In this document: positions 1-10,589 of the stretch, piece after piece
Position numbering within the stretch: the first letter of the stretch is position 1
How the letters are laid out: each line of letters begins with the position of its first letter
NCBI GenBank assembly: GCA_022828595.1
Contig: JAKGHH010000007.1
Coordinates: 64,964,727 to 65,028,726, forward strand
DNA from: Nelumbo lutea
Taxonomy: Eukaryota; Streptophyta; Magnoliopsida; Proteales; Nelumbonaceae
Reading direction: 5' to 3'
Length of the DNA stretch: 64,000 nucleotides
The notes under the pieces: model-generated
The model's input: the letters and a program-made list of their open reading frames with translations, nothing else
Databases searched by the model: none
Told to the model about the DNA's origin: nothing
Made by a program: the position numbers and the translations under genes

Positions 1-80
1 GATGACAATGCACATCAAAGCTGCTTGAATATCCAACCGAGGGTGATCACTCGCATTTACAATATCCTGAATCCGATAGT

Positions 81-720
81 TAAGGGTGTTCACGGGTCGG
101 GTTGGATCAGTTTGAGTTATTTTTTTCAACTGACCCGACCTAATCGATTTACTCATTTACTAAACCGAAACCGACCGACCCTAAAGCAAAATCGATCTAA
201 ATATGAAGGGTTAATTTGAGTTGGTTTATCGGTTTAGTCGGTTTTTATATATATTTTAAACTACAATATCTATTCCTAAACATCTATTTATATTTAAGAT
301 TATTTTTTTTAGTTTTTATGCAAAATCAAAATATATATTTAAATTGATTAGTTTTTAATGCAAAACTGATTTTTTTGTCAATATATATTTAAATTTATAC
401 AAAACTGAATTAAATATTGTACCATTGTATTATATTTGTATTGGTTTTACTTTTTAATTTTTATCATAAATAACCAATTTTTTTTTTCAAAATTCAAACA
501 AAACACAAATAAAATATATCAATATCTAACATATAGGGTAGGGACTAATTATTAATTACTTAAAAATATAAGATCAGTTTGGCTTTGGTTTTCATACATG
601 AAAACCAAAACTGAATTGAGTTGTCGGTTTATTTTTTCATACAAACTGAACCTACCAGTGATTTTGAAAAACTGACCAACTCGAGTTGGGTCGGTTTGAC
701 ATTTAATGTGAACACCCCTA
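81..720. mobile_element. Non-autonomous hAT element, 640 bp
   Basis: It starts TAAGGGTGTTCAC and ends GTGAACACCCCTA, a 13-bp terminal inverted repeat with one mismatch. It is flanked by a perfect 8-bp duplication, CCGATAGT (73-80 and 721-728). An 8-bp duplication with such ends is diagnostic of hAT. The interior is AT-rich with arms built of GGTTTGG/GACCGAC motifs and no transposase. It sits in the upstream part of the LINE. Confidence 0.93.
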
Positions 721-840
721 CCGATAGTGAACAATTTCAATGAAGGGAACCTATGGAAGCATTGGCTCCCACCATGCAACAGAGCTAGACTGTGTGTTAA
801 TAGTGCTAGTTCTATCTAGAGGTTCTTTCTATCCTCTCAT

Positions 841-1029
841 GAAGGTGCTATGTTGGAATACCCATGGTGCAGGAAACAATGACTTTCAAAAAACCCTTCG
901 TGGTTTGATTAATATGCACCATCCAAATTAATATTGTAATCATTTTGGAAATTTGAATCCAAAACGATCATTCCTCAAGGATTATTTCTAGATTGGGTTA
1001 CTCTTGAGCCTATATTCTAGATCCACAAG
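841..1029 (+). pseudogene. LINE ORF2 endonuclease, N-terminal piece
   Basis: The ATG at 841 opens with MKVLCWNTHGAGN, the start of plant L1 apurinic/apyrimidinic-type endonucleases (usual form M-K-hydrophobic-L-x-W-N-x-R-G-x-G). A stop follows about 30 codons later. The sequence is cut at 1029 by a hAT element whose duplication TCCACAAG is repeated at 6345-6352, where the domain resumes. Family assignment rests on the motif and the continuation downstream. Confidence 0.75.
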
Positions 1030-1727
1030 TAGGGGTGGAATCGAGCCGAGTCGAATACTTAGTTATTTGAGCTTGGCTCGCTGGAACTATGTTAGGCTTG
1101 AGCTTGAGCTCGAACTCGATTCAAGTTAGAGATTTGAGCTCGAGTTCAACTTGTCTCGAGCTTGACTGCAAGCCAAGTTTTTTTCTCTAAACAATAAAAA
1201 GTATACATATAAAAATATTTTTTTGAGCTTGATTCAAGTTAGAGATTTGAGCTCGAGCTTGACTGCAAGCCAAGTTTTTTTTTTTCTAAAAAATAAAAAT
1301 TATACATATAAAATATTTTTTATTTTACACACAAAATTTAAGAATTATAAAAATTATTTATTATTATACATATAAAATAAAAAAATATACATATAAATAA
1401 TATTTTTATTCCACATACAAAAAATAAGAATTATAAAAATTATTTACCATTATACATAAAAAATAAAAATATTATATAATGAAAATTATTTATTATATAT
1501 ATTTGTGTATTTATATGTATGTATATAATAAAAAAATTATTTATTTATTATATTGGCTCGCGAGCCTCACGAGCCGAGCTTCACTAGGCTCGAGTTCGGC
1601 TCGATTAGCGAACGGGCCTATATATCAGACTCAAGCTCGGCTCGAAGCTCAGTTTAAATCGAGCCGAGTCGAGTTTTTCACGACCAAAGCTCGAATAGCT
1701 TGTGAGAAGCTTGGCTCGTGGCCACCC

Positions 1728-1923
1728 TAATAGAGCTATTGTAAGATATTTAGAAAGATTTTGTGCATATGGACTTTTAGGAAGTTGCTAATTTTTAGTC
1801 TTGCTAATTTTTATTCTTGTTATTTTTATTCTTGACGTATTTGTATATATATGAGCAGTTTGCTCCATTGAAAGGCAGAGAATAACCATTCTTTTGGATG
1901 ACAATCCTTGCAATAATTCTCTA
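1728..1923 (+). repeat. Copia 5' LTR
   Basis: The 196-bp direct repeat runs from TAATAGAGC to AATTCTCTA and is followed at once by the primer-binding site. A TATATATA stretch near 1849 may serve as the TATA box. Its partner is 6141-6336. Confidence 0.92.
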
Positions 1924-1935
1924 TGGTATCAAAGC
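1924..1935 (+). promoter_or_regulatory. Primer-binding site of the copia element
   Basis: TGGTATCAAAGC lies immediately after the 5' LTR. It differs at one base from TGGTATCAGAGC, the initiator-Met tRNA primer site of most plant copia elements, and fixes the LTR boundary. Confidence 0.88.
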
Positions 1936-1989
1936 CATACTTACACTATGGCTGATTCGTAATCTCCTTACTATCTTGGTTCGTAGGAC

Positions 1990-4900
1990 AACCCCGGCTT
2001 GGTCGTGACTCCTATTGTCTTGAAAGGCAATAACTATGATGAATGGGCCAAAGCCATGAAGAACGCGTTCCAGGCGAAGAAGAAATTGGTTTTTCTTGAA
2101 GGTAATGTGACGAAACCTGGTGATGATTCCAGCGAATTAGAATATTGGTATAGTGTGAATTCCATGTTGGTAGCATAGATATTCAATACCATAGAACCTA
2201 GACTTTGGTCTACGATCTCCTATATGGAAACAACAAAGGAACTTTGGGAGGATCTTCGGGAACGATTTGCCATTGGAAATGATCTGTGAATTCACCAATT
2301 AAAGAGTGACTTTGCCAATTGCAAACAAGAAGGCATGACCGTATCCGCATATTATGGAAAGATGAAGACCATGTGGGAGGAGTTGGCTGGGTATGTGAAG
2401 AACCCACAATGCACGTGTAGTGGATGCAAGTGTGGAGCGACGACTGAGGTAGCGTTGGAGTAGGAAAAGGAGAAAATTCATCAATTTCTCATGGGCCTTA
2501 ACAGTGTAGTTTATGGCACTGTTAGGTCAAATATTTTAAGTACAAATCCTTTACCTTCATTGAATCAAATATATGCAATAATTGTGCAAGAGGAACGGCA
2601 CAAAATGGTGGCTCGAGCACGTGAAGAACGAGGAGAGGCTGTGGGATTTGCTGTCCAAACTGGAAATAGAACCAAAGCTATGAACAAGGATGAGAATATG
2701 TGCTCTCACTGTGGAAAGATTGGACATGAGGTGCTCGAATGTTTTCAGCTTGTAGGCTACCTAGATTGGTGGTTTGAAGGCAAAGGAGGTCGCTCTGGTG
2801 GTCATGGGGGACGAGGAGGTCTAGGCATGGGAGCCGGAAGGGGTCGAGGAGGGTCTGGTACAACGGTTTCCATTGTTGTCCAAACACAAGGAAGTTGTGG
2901 CCTCAATACCATTGTTGCGGCTGTCCAGACCAGCGATAAAGTTGGTTTTCCCGGACTTGATGATGAACAGTGGGCAACAGTAATGGCGATGATCAATTCA
3001 CACAAGGAATCCACTTCAGAGAAATTGATAGGTAAGAAAATGTGGTTGATAGATTCGGGATGCTCTCACAATATGACCGGGAATTTGGAGCTATTGAAGA
3101 ATATGCATGAAATCCCTCCTTGTGTCGTTGGACTTCCTGAAGGAAAGAATATGATGGTGTTACAAGAAGGAGAAGTGCAACTTGGGAAATGATTGATCTT
3201 AAAACATGTTTTATATGTTCCCAACTTGAATGCAATTTGATATCTGTGTCTCAATTTATTGATGAGTTAAAATGTATAGTCATGTTTTCTGACAAACTAT
3301 GTGTAATGCAGGACCCCACTTCGAGGACAGTGATTGGTGTGGGTGAGAAGCGTGATGGGGTCTATCTTTGGCACTGTGTGACAAGGACTGGTGCATGCAT
3401 ACTGGTGAAGATGGACTCATATGAACTGTGGCACAAACGAATGGGACTCCCCTCAAAACGAGTTGTTAGTCTACTTCCTACTATTAAAAATAAAATTGCT
3501 AGTCAAGAAACACATAGTGAGTTATGTGATATTTGTTTAAGAACTAAACAAACCCGTGATGTGTTTCCTTTGAGCCATAATAAAGCTTCTGCACCTTTTG
3601 CCTTGATTCATTGCAATGTTTGGGGACCATACCATACTCCTGCTTCATGTTGTGCTATATACTTTTTGACCATCGTTGATGATTACTCACGGGCAGTGTG
3701 GATTTATTTGATGGCAGAAAATAGTGAAGTTAGTGCTAACATTGTGAAATTTTGTGCCATGGTAATGACCCAATTTGACAGTAAGGTTGGGGTAATAAGG
3801 ACTGATAATGGGTCAGAATTTGTAGCATTGAATAATTATTGTGATATTCATGGCATTATTCACCAAACATCATGTGTTGGGACACCTCAGCAAAATGGCA
3901 AGGTGGAACGCAAGCATGGCCATATCCTGAATGTTGCACACGCTTTGCGTTTTCAGGCAAATTTACCAGTGAGTTTTTGAGGTGAATGTGTGTTGACTCT
4001 AGAATATCTGATTAACCGTACTCCAAGTCCTTTACTTGATGGAAAGAGTCCTTGTGAATTGTTGTTTGGGAAGGAACCAACTTACAAACATATTTGTGTT
4101 TTTGGATGTTTATGTCATGCTCATTATCAAAGGCGTGACAAAGACAAGTTTGGTTCTCGAAGTTGAAGGTGCATATTCGTTGGGTACCCTTTTGGCAAGA
4201 AAGGATGGAGACTCTATGACTTAGATACAAATGAGTTCTTTGTATCTCGTGATGTTGTATTCTCTGAACATATTTTTCCTTATAAGGTTGCTATCTCTGA
4301 ATCACTCAGCACCGGTGTGACCGAGCAACCATTTATTTGTAATGATGATGTGCAATGCTTTGATGATCATGAGCTAGATAGTGCAGATACTTCGAATGAT
4401 GAACCAACTCCTGAAGAAGACTTGACTCCAGAAGCAAGGGGGAGTGGTATGGTTCTTAATGAACAGAGAGAGGGCGACATGAACTTGGAAAGTAACAGTG
4501 AAGGTGAAAACCTTGGTCAAGGATGTAGGAAAAGGCATCCTCCTGAGAAGCTGAAGAACTATGTATGCCACACAACGCAGTGCATCAACGACCCCCTCGC
4601 TGATCATGTCACATCATGCCACTCCTCAGGTGTGTCTTATCCTATTACACGTTATGTGACTTGTACTAATTTTTCTTTGAGATATAGACAGTTCTTGTCA
4701 GCTATAACTGCAGGGAAAGATCCCACATAATTTTCAGAAGCAATTTGTGAGCCACATTGGAGACAAGCAATGAAGGAGGAAATTGAAGCTCTTTAGCGTA
4801 ATGGCACCTGGACTCTTGAACCATTGACCCCCGGGAAGCAAGCGATCGGGTGTACAAGACCAAGTATAACTCAGATGGAACGATCGAAAGACACAAGGCT

Positions 4901-6130
4901 AGATTGGTGATTTTAGGAAACAATCAGAAGGCTGGGATAGATTATAATGAGACATTCGCTCCAGTGGCAAAGATGGTGACTATTCGGTTGTTTTTTGCTA
5001 TAGCGGCAGCACGAAAGTGGGAGCTTCATCAGATGGATGTACATAATGCTTTTTTGCATGGTGACTTGGCAGAAGAGGTGTACATGTGATTGACGCCCGG
5101 TTTCTCATCTACACATTCAGGAAAGGTATGTCGCTTGCGCAAATCTTTATATGGATTACAACAGGCACCCAGAAACTGGTTTGCCAAATTGGGCATGGCC
5201 TTGAAGACATATGATTTACTCAATCACACTCAAATTATTCTTTATTCACTTACCAAAAGGACGGATCTACACTATGTGTTTTGGTGTATGTGGACGATCT
5301 TGTTGTGGGAGGAAACAATGGAGAGCTGATACATCAATTCAAGCAGTATCTGAGTCGTGCTTTCACATGAAGGACCTTGGGATGCTGAAGTATTTTCTTG
5401 GCATTGAAGATGCCAGAGGAGATGAGGGCATCTATCTCTATCAACGAAAGTATGCACAAGATATTATTTCAAAAATAGGATTGCCAGGAGCTAAACCGGC
5501 TCATCTGCCCATGGAACAAAATCATCGACTCACACTGGCCAACGAGAAGTTGGTTGATGACCCAAAAAAATATCGACGTCTAGTCGGGTGGTCCGACAAC
5601 ACAAAGGGAATCCGGGCCAAGGTATCATTTTGAGCACCAACAGTGATCTCACATTGTATGCTTATTGTGACTCCGACTAGGCTACTTGTCCTTTGACACG
5701 ACGCTCTTTGACTACGTACTTTGTGATGCTTGGACGGTCTCCTATTTCCTGGAAAACCATAAAGTAACATACCGTCTCACGTTCATCTGCAGAAGCAGAG
5801 TACAGGTCCCTGGCTGCTGCGACGTGTGAACTGAAGTGGTTGAAGAGTGTTCTGCATGACATTGGGGTGGAATATCCCAAACCTATGAAATTGCATTGTG
5901 ATAGTCATGCCACTATTTATATTGCAGTTAATCTGGTGTTTCATGAGCGCACCAAACATGTAGAGGTTGATTGTCACTTTGTTCATGATGCCTTGCAAAA
6001 CCGAATTATTGAGACTGCTCATGTACGGACTTATAATTAGTTGGCAAACATTTTGACAAAGGCACTTGGCCGACGATAGTTTGATTTTCATCTTCGCAAG
6101 TTGGGCATACGTGACCTACATGCTCCAACT
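1990..6130 (+). pseudogene. Copia gag-pol polyprotein, degraded
   Basis: In order: a gag domain (PIVLKGNNYDEWAKAM near 2010) with stops near 2176, 2286 and 2461; a CCHC zinc knuckle CSHCGKIGHEVLEC (about 2700) followed by VGYLDWW; a protease motif LIDSGCSHNMTG (about 3045); a GAG-pre-integrase LWHKRMG; an integrase core with IHCNVWGP (3607), RTDNGSEF (3800) and QQNGKVERKH (3890); RT with ERHKARLV, the QMDVHNAFLHG block (5030) and YVDDL in another frame (5285); and RNase H with SSAEAEYR and the KHVEVDCHFV block (5790-5980). The first integrase Asp of DVWGP is Asn here, so integrase would be dead even without the frameshifts. The knuckle type resembles the Ale/Retrofit lineage, but I am not certain. 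Confidence 0.92.
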
Positions 6131-6140
6131 TGAGGGGGAG
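6131..6140 (+). promoter_or_regulatory. Polypurine tract of the copia element
   Basis: TGAGGGGGAG abuts the 3' LTR. This is the expected plus-strand priming site. Confidence 0.88.
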
Positions 6141-6336
6141 TAATAGAGATATTGTAAGATATTTAAAAACATTTTGTGCATACGAACTTTTAGGAAGTTG
6201 TTAATTTTTAGTCTTACTATTTTTTATTCTTGCTATTTTTATTCTTGATGTATTTGTATATATATGGGCAGTTTGCTCCATTGAAAGGCAGAGAATTACC
6301 ATTCTTTTGGACGAAGATTCTTGCAATTATTCTTTA
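6141..6336 (+). repeat. Copia 3' LTR
   Basis: A 196-bp direct repeat of 1728-1923, beginning TAATAGAGA and ending ATTCTTTA. The duplication CACCT follows, and then the last three bases of the host hAT element. Confidence 0.92.
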
Positions 6337-6352
6337 CACCTCTATCCACAAG

Positions 6353-6864
6353 GCTTTTCTGGTTGAATATGGCTCCCGTGGAAGAATGAATAAATCAAAG
6401 TAGATGTGACTCATGTTTCCAGTAGATGTGTTCATGTAGTCATTTACATGCATCCATCCCAATCGAATTGGTTGCTTTTAGTAGTTTATGGTCATCCTGA
6501 CCCTAAACAAAATAGACAAACTTGGATGGAGATTCAAGCAATGGGAGCCATGCAACAACCACAAATGCTCATCGAAGATTTCAATGCAGTGTTAAATAAT
6601 GAAGAGAACAAAGGGGGAACACCTCCAAGCTCTCAAAAGATGCAAGCTTTTCAAGAGACTATGAACATATGTCATTTGATAGATATGTACTTTCATGGCA
6701 CTAAGTATACGTGGACTAATAACCAAGAGGTTCAGCGACATGTTCAAGCAAGGTTGGATAGAGTCCTATACAATGAAGCATAGGGAACTCTATTTCACAA
6801 TGCTAGTTTGTTAATTACATCTTCTAAGGGTCCTGTTTGATCACTATTCTATTTTGTTGGACAC
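6353..6864 (+). pseudogene. LINE ORF2 endonuclease, C-terminal piece
   Basis: This continues the interrupted endonuclease. The PQGFSGGIW-like start at 6346-6375 joins the text before 1029. The open stretch 6406-6783 contains VVYGHPDP, an EDFNAVLNNEE motif that is typical of plant L1 endonucleases, then FHGTKYTWTNNQ and ARLDRVLYNEA. These are the substrate-loop and C-terminal landmarks of the exonuclease/endonuclease/phosphatase fold. A stop at 6781 and others upstream show decay. A Tourist-like element interrupts it at 6868. Confidence 0.8.
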
Positions 6865-6867
6865 TAA

Positions 6868-7264
6868 GGGGTCGTTCTTTTTTCGGATTTTGAGAGGGGG
6901 AAAGTTAGTTAATGCGATTTTGGTTCCCATTGACCAAGAATCCCATGTTCTTTTTTCAAATTTATGTGGGGACTAGAGAAAGTTTATTTTCCTGGGTATC
7001 GCTTATACCCGAATAAGTGATACCCATCTCCTACATGGGTAAATAACTTTCCCACTTAGGGGGAAGTTACCAACACTTGAATGGGACAAAAATGCCCCTT
7101 TTAATAATATATTTTTATGGCTAAAATGGTCATTACCTTATTTACATGAGAAATAAAAGAACATAGGTAAATGCACTTACCCGGGTAAGTGTTTCCTAGG
7201 AAAAACTTACCCAGGTAACTGTATTTACTTAGGTAAGTAACTTACCGAAAAAGCAAACAAGGCC
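6868..7264. mobile_element. Tourist-like (PIF/Harbinger) MITE, 397 bp
   Basis: The ends are GGGGTCGTTCTTTTTTCGG and CCGAAAAAGCAAACAAGGCC, an imperfect inverted repeat. A TAA duplication flanks both sides (6865-6867 and 7265-7267). Three-bp TAA duplications with GC-rich ends mark Tourist elements. The interior is a long hairpin with TTACCCGGGTAAGT motifs and no coding sequence. A related copy in inverse orientation is at about 24749-25090. Confidence 0.87.
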
Positions 7265-7267
7265 TAA

Positions 7268-7579
7268 AGGTAACATTTCTCCTACTCATAAACCATTTAG
7301 GATTGAACATACATGGTTTACTAGTCCCAGTTTTACTTGCGTTGCCCCAAATGCATGGTCTATTCTATCTAGTTCTTCACATATATCTCATTATATTCAT
7401 ACCATAGAAAAGATTTCAAGTTTGACTAAAATATGGAATTGAGAAGCTTTTGGTAATATTTTCATAAAAAAAGACAGATAATGAAAAGAATATAAGGTGT
7501 TCATTCAAAAATTCCTAACCATTAGAGAATCATGTTTTTTGAGGAATCTTGAAAGGACCTTAAAGCAAGAATATTTGAG
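7268..7579 (+). pseudogene. LINE ORF2 region between endonuclease and RT, piece 1
   Basis: Translation gives HKPFRIEHTWFT, then a degraded KIWN-EAFGNIFIKK segment. This is the usual plant L1 linker pattern (KPFRFE.MW ... VWN.E.FGNI). It follows directly from the piece ending at 6864 once the Tourist-like element is removed, and is cut at 7588 by a Mutator-like MITE. Several stops are present. Confidence 0.65.
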
Positions 7580-7588
7580 TATTTTTAA

Positions 7589-8133
7589 GGGGTTATAGCT
7601 TAATTAAGGGCAACTTTTGGGCCCTAATATCAATAAAAATAGTCCTTTTAATATAATTTTTAAAATAGGTTAACTTTTTTAAAAATATATCAAGGGCAAA
7701 AACACTGTAGTTGTTTGGCTTGCCGCAAGCAAAAATGGCAAAGCCTATTCTTGCATTTTTGTATTTTGTTCTATGCATCTCGCTTCTCCACTTAACATAC
7801 TCGCAAACCTCTTCTAATCCCAATTTCCAAGCTTTAATGGTGTTCAGAACTGCTTCAGATACTTCTAATAGGTTTAGTAGCTAGAATCAAACTGTTGATT
7901 CGTATACTTTGGTGTTTCATGTGAGGAGGAGGAGGAGGAGGAGGAGGAAAGAGAAAGATAGAGACCGAAGGTGGGGAGATTTGTTTGGTAGTTTGAAGGA
8001 GGAAGGAAATGAGTAGTATTTCTATCCTTTTTTTATATTTTTTATAAAAAATTACCCTATTCTAGAAATTATGTTAAAAATATTATTTTTATTGATAATA
8101 AGACCCAAAAGTTGCCTTATCAACTATAATCCC
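7589..8133. mobile_element. Mutator-like MITE, 545 bp
   Basis: Long terminal inverted repeats of about 50 bp begin GGGGTTATAG and end CTATAATCCC. The inner motif AAGGGCAACTTTTGGG is mirrored at the other end as CCCAAAAGTTGCCTTA. The 9-bp flanks TATTTTTAA and TATTTTAAA differ by one base. The interior has a GAGGAGG microsatellite (7923-7948). A second family member is at 63125-63736. Confidence 0.83.
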
Positions 8134-8142
8134 TATTTTAAA

Positions 8143-8353
8143 ATAAGAATAAATCTTACTTCTTTTGGTATTAAAAGTCACGAATCCAATGGATTAAATA
8201 AGGCAATTTAAATACTTGCTTCTTCCACGTGACTAATCTTAGAAGAAGAAATTCAAATAGAATAAATATCATTAAGAATTGTCAAAATTAGTGGGTCTAT
8301 GATCCTCAACAAATAAAAAATATCGTTACAAATCATTTTCAGGAATTATACAC
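8143..8353 (+). pseudogene. LINE ORF2 region between endonuclease and RT, piece 2
   Basis: Reads WYQKSRIQWIK, NLNTCFFHVTNLRRRNSNRI and WVYDPQQIKNIVTNHFQELY. These match the plant L1 pattern W.QKSR..W...GD.NT.FFH......R..N.I and the following D...I......F...F. A 100-bp stem-loop MITE interrupts after 8353. Confidence 0.7.
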
Positions 8354-8356
8354 ATA

Positions 8357-8456
8357 GGCTATGTTTGGATTGAAGCAAAAAGGTAGGGAAACCTTTACAA
8401 CCCTTGTATAGGTTTCCCTGTCTTTCCCTACTTTTTCCTTCAAACCAAACATAGCC
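8357..8456. mobile_element. 100-bp stem-loop MITE
   Basis: GGCTATGTTTGGATTGAAG at the left is mirrored by CTTCAAACCAAACATAGCC at the right. Almost the whole element folds on itself. A 3-bp ATA repeat flanks it (8354-8356 and 8457-8459). Ends and size fit a minimal Tourist-like element; 3-bp flanks are weak evidence alone. Confidence 0.75.
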
Positions 8457-8459
8457 ATA

Positions 8460-8935
8460 GGGTGACACTGAGAAACCTATAACTTTAAATCCTTACATAA
8501 AGCCAATTCAGGTGGACCAAAATTTAGTTCTTTTATCCAGTGATACCAAAAGAGATTAAACAAGCTATCTCCAGGTCCTGATGGCTTGTGGCTTATATTG
8601 GAGTTTCTTATAACAATATGGCAGACCTATGGGCTATTCATGAAGCTCTTTGAAATGCGATTAGCAAGGGGTTCATGAATCTTATAATCGAATCATACTT
8701 TCAAGCTACTATCACATCCCTCACTTCTAGATGTCCACAAAAGAAAAAATGTTCTTTTTTTTAAAACATCATTCTTTTGATAGATCAATGTAATGGTGTA
8801 GTTCTAAAACACTACTATAGGGAAGCAAATAGGTGTAAATATATGGATGTCCTCTTATAGATATTCTTTCTGTTATGTGGGAGGATGTCTCAGGTATATC
8901 TCAATGGCGTCAATGTAAGTTCAGGTCCGTGTAGT
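8460..8935 (+). pseudogene. LINE ORF2 remnant: RT start joined to RNase H
   Basis: After the small MITE the frame gives PKEIKQAIS, the start of the L1 RT region, and then within about 60 bp a degraded RNase H: ADLWAIHEAL, AISKGFMNLIIES and, near 8815, REANRC. The first two match the non-LTR RNase H core (AELWA...AL ... G...LI.E.D) and the third its C-terminal R..N.CA motif. The fingers, palm and YxDD core of the RT are absent, so an internal deletion of more than 1 kb has occurred. The 3' end is uncertain. Confidence 0.6.
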
Positions 8936-9625
8936 TTGTTTTTTTTTTCTACTCAAATGGATAGAAACAAAATCAATTGGAACCACACTTCCCCTAAGTC
9001 AAACAAGTTATCTCGTGAGGTCATAAATAAAAAAATAATATATGAAATATTGTCAAATCTTTTAAAATTATGAACATGTGTTTAATATAATATATTCATT
9101 GTATTAAACAAAAAATGTGTCTAAAAATGAGAATTATTGTTAGGGAAAATACCCAATTAGTACCTTGTAGTACTTTGGGCTTAGTGTCATTTTGGTTCTC
9201 AAACTTTAAAATACGATAATTCAGTACTCAAACTTTTAAAACATGACAATCCAGCACTTTCTGTTAACTAATTGTTAATCAATCGTTAAGTGGCATTTGA
9301 ACAAGACACAAATGCCCTTCAAGTGTTATTTAATTTTCTTTATCAACCATCTAAACGTTGACAAAAAATTAGCAATCCCAAATCCTACTTGCCTTTTCCA
9401 TTCAAGAAAGTTGGGATCACCTTTAAGTGGGCACTCTGGTGACCCCAACTTTCTTGAATAAAAGAGGCAAAGATCTGAAACTGTTAATTTTTTATCAAGG
9501 TTTGAATGATTAATAAATAAAATTAGATGATATTTGAAGGGCATTATGTCTTTTTTTCAAATGCCACTTAACGGCTCGTTAACAACAGGTATTGGGTTGC
9601 CATGTTTTGAAAGTTTGGGTATTGA

Positions 9626-10589
9626 GGCAATGTTTGGTTCACTGCTCTGGGGCTCAAATCTCTTAATTCTTGCTCATTCTAAGCAAGAATGGGCAAGAAT
9701 GAATAACGTTAGAGTGTTTGGTTACAAAATTATTCCCAAAGTCACATTCTTTTTAGAATGAAAAATCAGTCCCATGGCACAAAAATTGACTAGCCAACAA
9801 CATGAAAATAATCATGCCCCATCATGCTCATTTCATTCTTTAAGGAAACTCTACCTATAAAAATGTTGTCATAGATGCTTACTTTTGTGAAAGCACTTTT
9901 ACAAAAGTACTCTTACGAAATCACTTTTATTAAAGTACTTTTACGAAAGCACTTTTTACGAAAGCATTTTTATAAAAGCACTTTTACGGAAGTGTTTTTA
10001 TAAAATCACTTTTATGGAAGTACTTTTACGAAATCACTTTTACAAAAATATTTTTATAAAAGCACTTTTACCAAAGCACTTTTATGGAAGCACTTTTATA
10101 AAAGTATGCTACTAAAGCACTTTTATGAAGGTACTTTTATAAAAACACTTTTATAAAAGTACTTTATAAAGGCACTTTTATGGAAGCACTTTTATAAAAG
10201 CATTTTTACAGAAGTACTTTTATGAAAGAACTTTTACGAAAGCATTTTTACAAAAGTACTTTTATGAAAACACTTCTACAAAAGCACTTTTATGAAAGTA
10301 CTTTTATAAAATTACTTTTACAAAATACCTATGTTAATTATTAAATATTGACTATTGGAGACCTAGGTTGGCGGTTTGTGAATACCAACACAATTTTTTT
10401 TTTCTTTGAAGAATGAAAATGAGCAATATAGGACACTTGTTAGTCTGAAAATAATTCATTTTTACAAAAAAAAGTGTTTGGTTCATAGCAATATTTTCTC
10501 ATTCTACCCATTTTTACCCATTCTTATCCATTTTAGAATTTCATATTGGATAAGAATGAAAAGGAATGAGAATTAGACCAAACATGGCC
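9626..10589. mobile_element. Tourist-like element with an internal satellite, 964 bp
   Basis: The ends GGCAATGTTTGGT and ACCAAACATGGCC form a 13-bp inverted repeat with one mismatch. TGA is repeated on both sides (9623-9625 and 10590-10592). Sub-terminal arms with AAGAATGGGCAAGAATG and CCCATTCTTATCC motifs pair. It is inserted inside the palindromic element 9141-10640 and holds the 14-bp tandem array. Confidence 0.8.
9880..10325. repeat. 14-bp tandem repeat array, about 30 copies
   Basis: A unit close to ACTTTTAYRAAAGY repeats in phase every 14 bp, with occasional 15-bp units and point changes. The unit core CTTTTATAAAAG is itself palindromic, so single strands could fold in many registers. 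It fills the middle of a MITE. Confidence 0.9.

Larger units (their letters stand above)
1728..6336 (+). mobile_element. Ty1/copia LTR retrotransposon, full length, 4.6 kb
   Basis: Two 196-bp LTRs (1728-1923 and 6141-6336) enclose a primer site, degraded gag-pol and a polypurine tract. The 5-bp duplication is CACCC (1723-1727) and CACCT (6337-6341). By my hand alignment the LTRs differ at about 18 positions (about 91% identity), so this is an old insertion. The LTRs begin TAATAGAG and end CTCTA or CTTTA, so they are TA...TA rather than TG...CA. The order protease, integrase, RT, RNase H is that of copia. Confidence 0.93.
1030..6344. mobile_element. Non-autonomous hAT element, split by a copia insertion
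   Basis: The left end TAGGGGTGG at 1030 is preceded by TCCACAAG (1022-1029); the same 8 bp recur at 6345-6352. The right terminus is split: ...GTGGCCACCC ends at 1727 and the last three bases CTA are at 6342-6344, with the copia element between. Without it the element is about 700 bp. Its arms are rich in GAGCCGAG/CTCGGCTC repeats around an AT-rich core. A related element lies at 56064-56602. Confidence 0.9.
1..8935 (+). mobile_element. Decayed L1-type LINE, split by nested insertions
   Basis: Five separated plus-strand pieces read in order as one plant L1 ORF2: endonuclease start (841-1029), endonuclease end (6353-6864), linker (7268-7579 and 8143-8353), then RNase H (8460-8935). Removing the inserts at their target-site duplications restores the order. 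Most of the reverse transcriptase is missing between about 8560 and 8600, where the text passes from the start of RT (EIKQA) straight to RNase H. Many stops and frameshifts make it inactive. The 5' end lies at or before the window edge; the 3' end is set only by loss of similarity near a T-rich stretch at 8940. It is the oldest layer of this stack. Confidence 0.8.
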
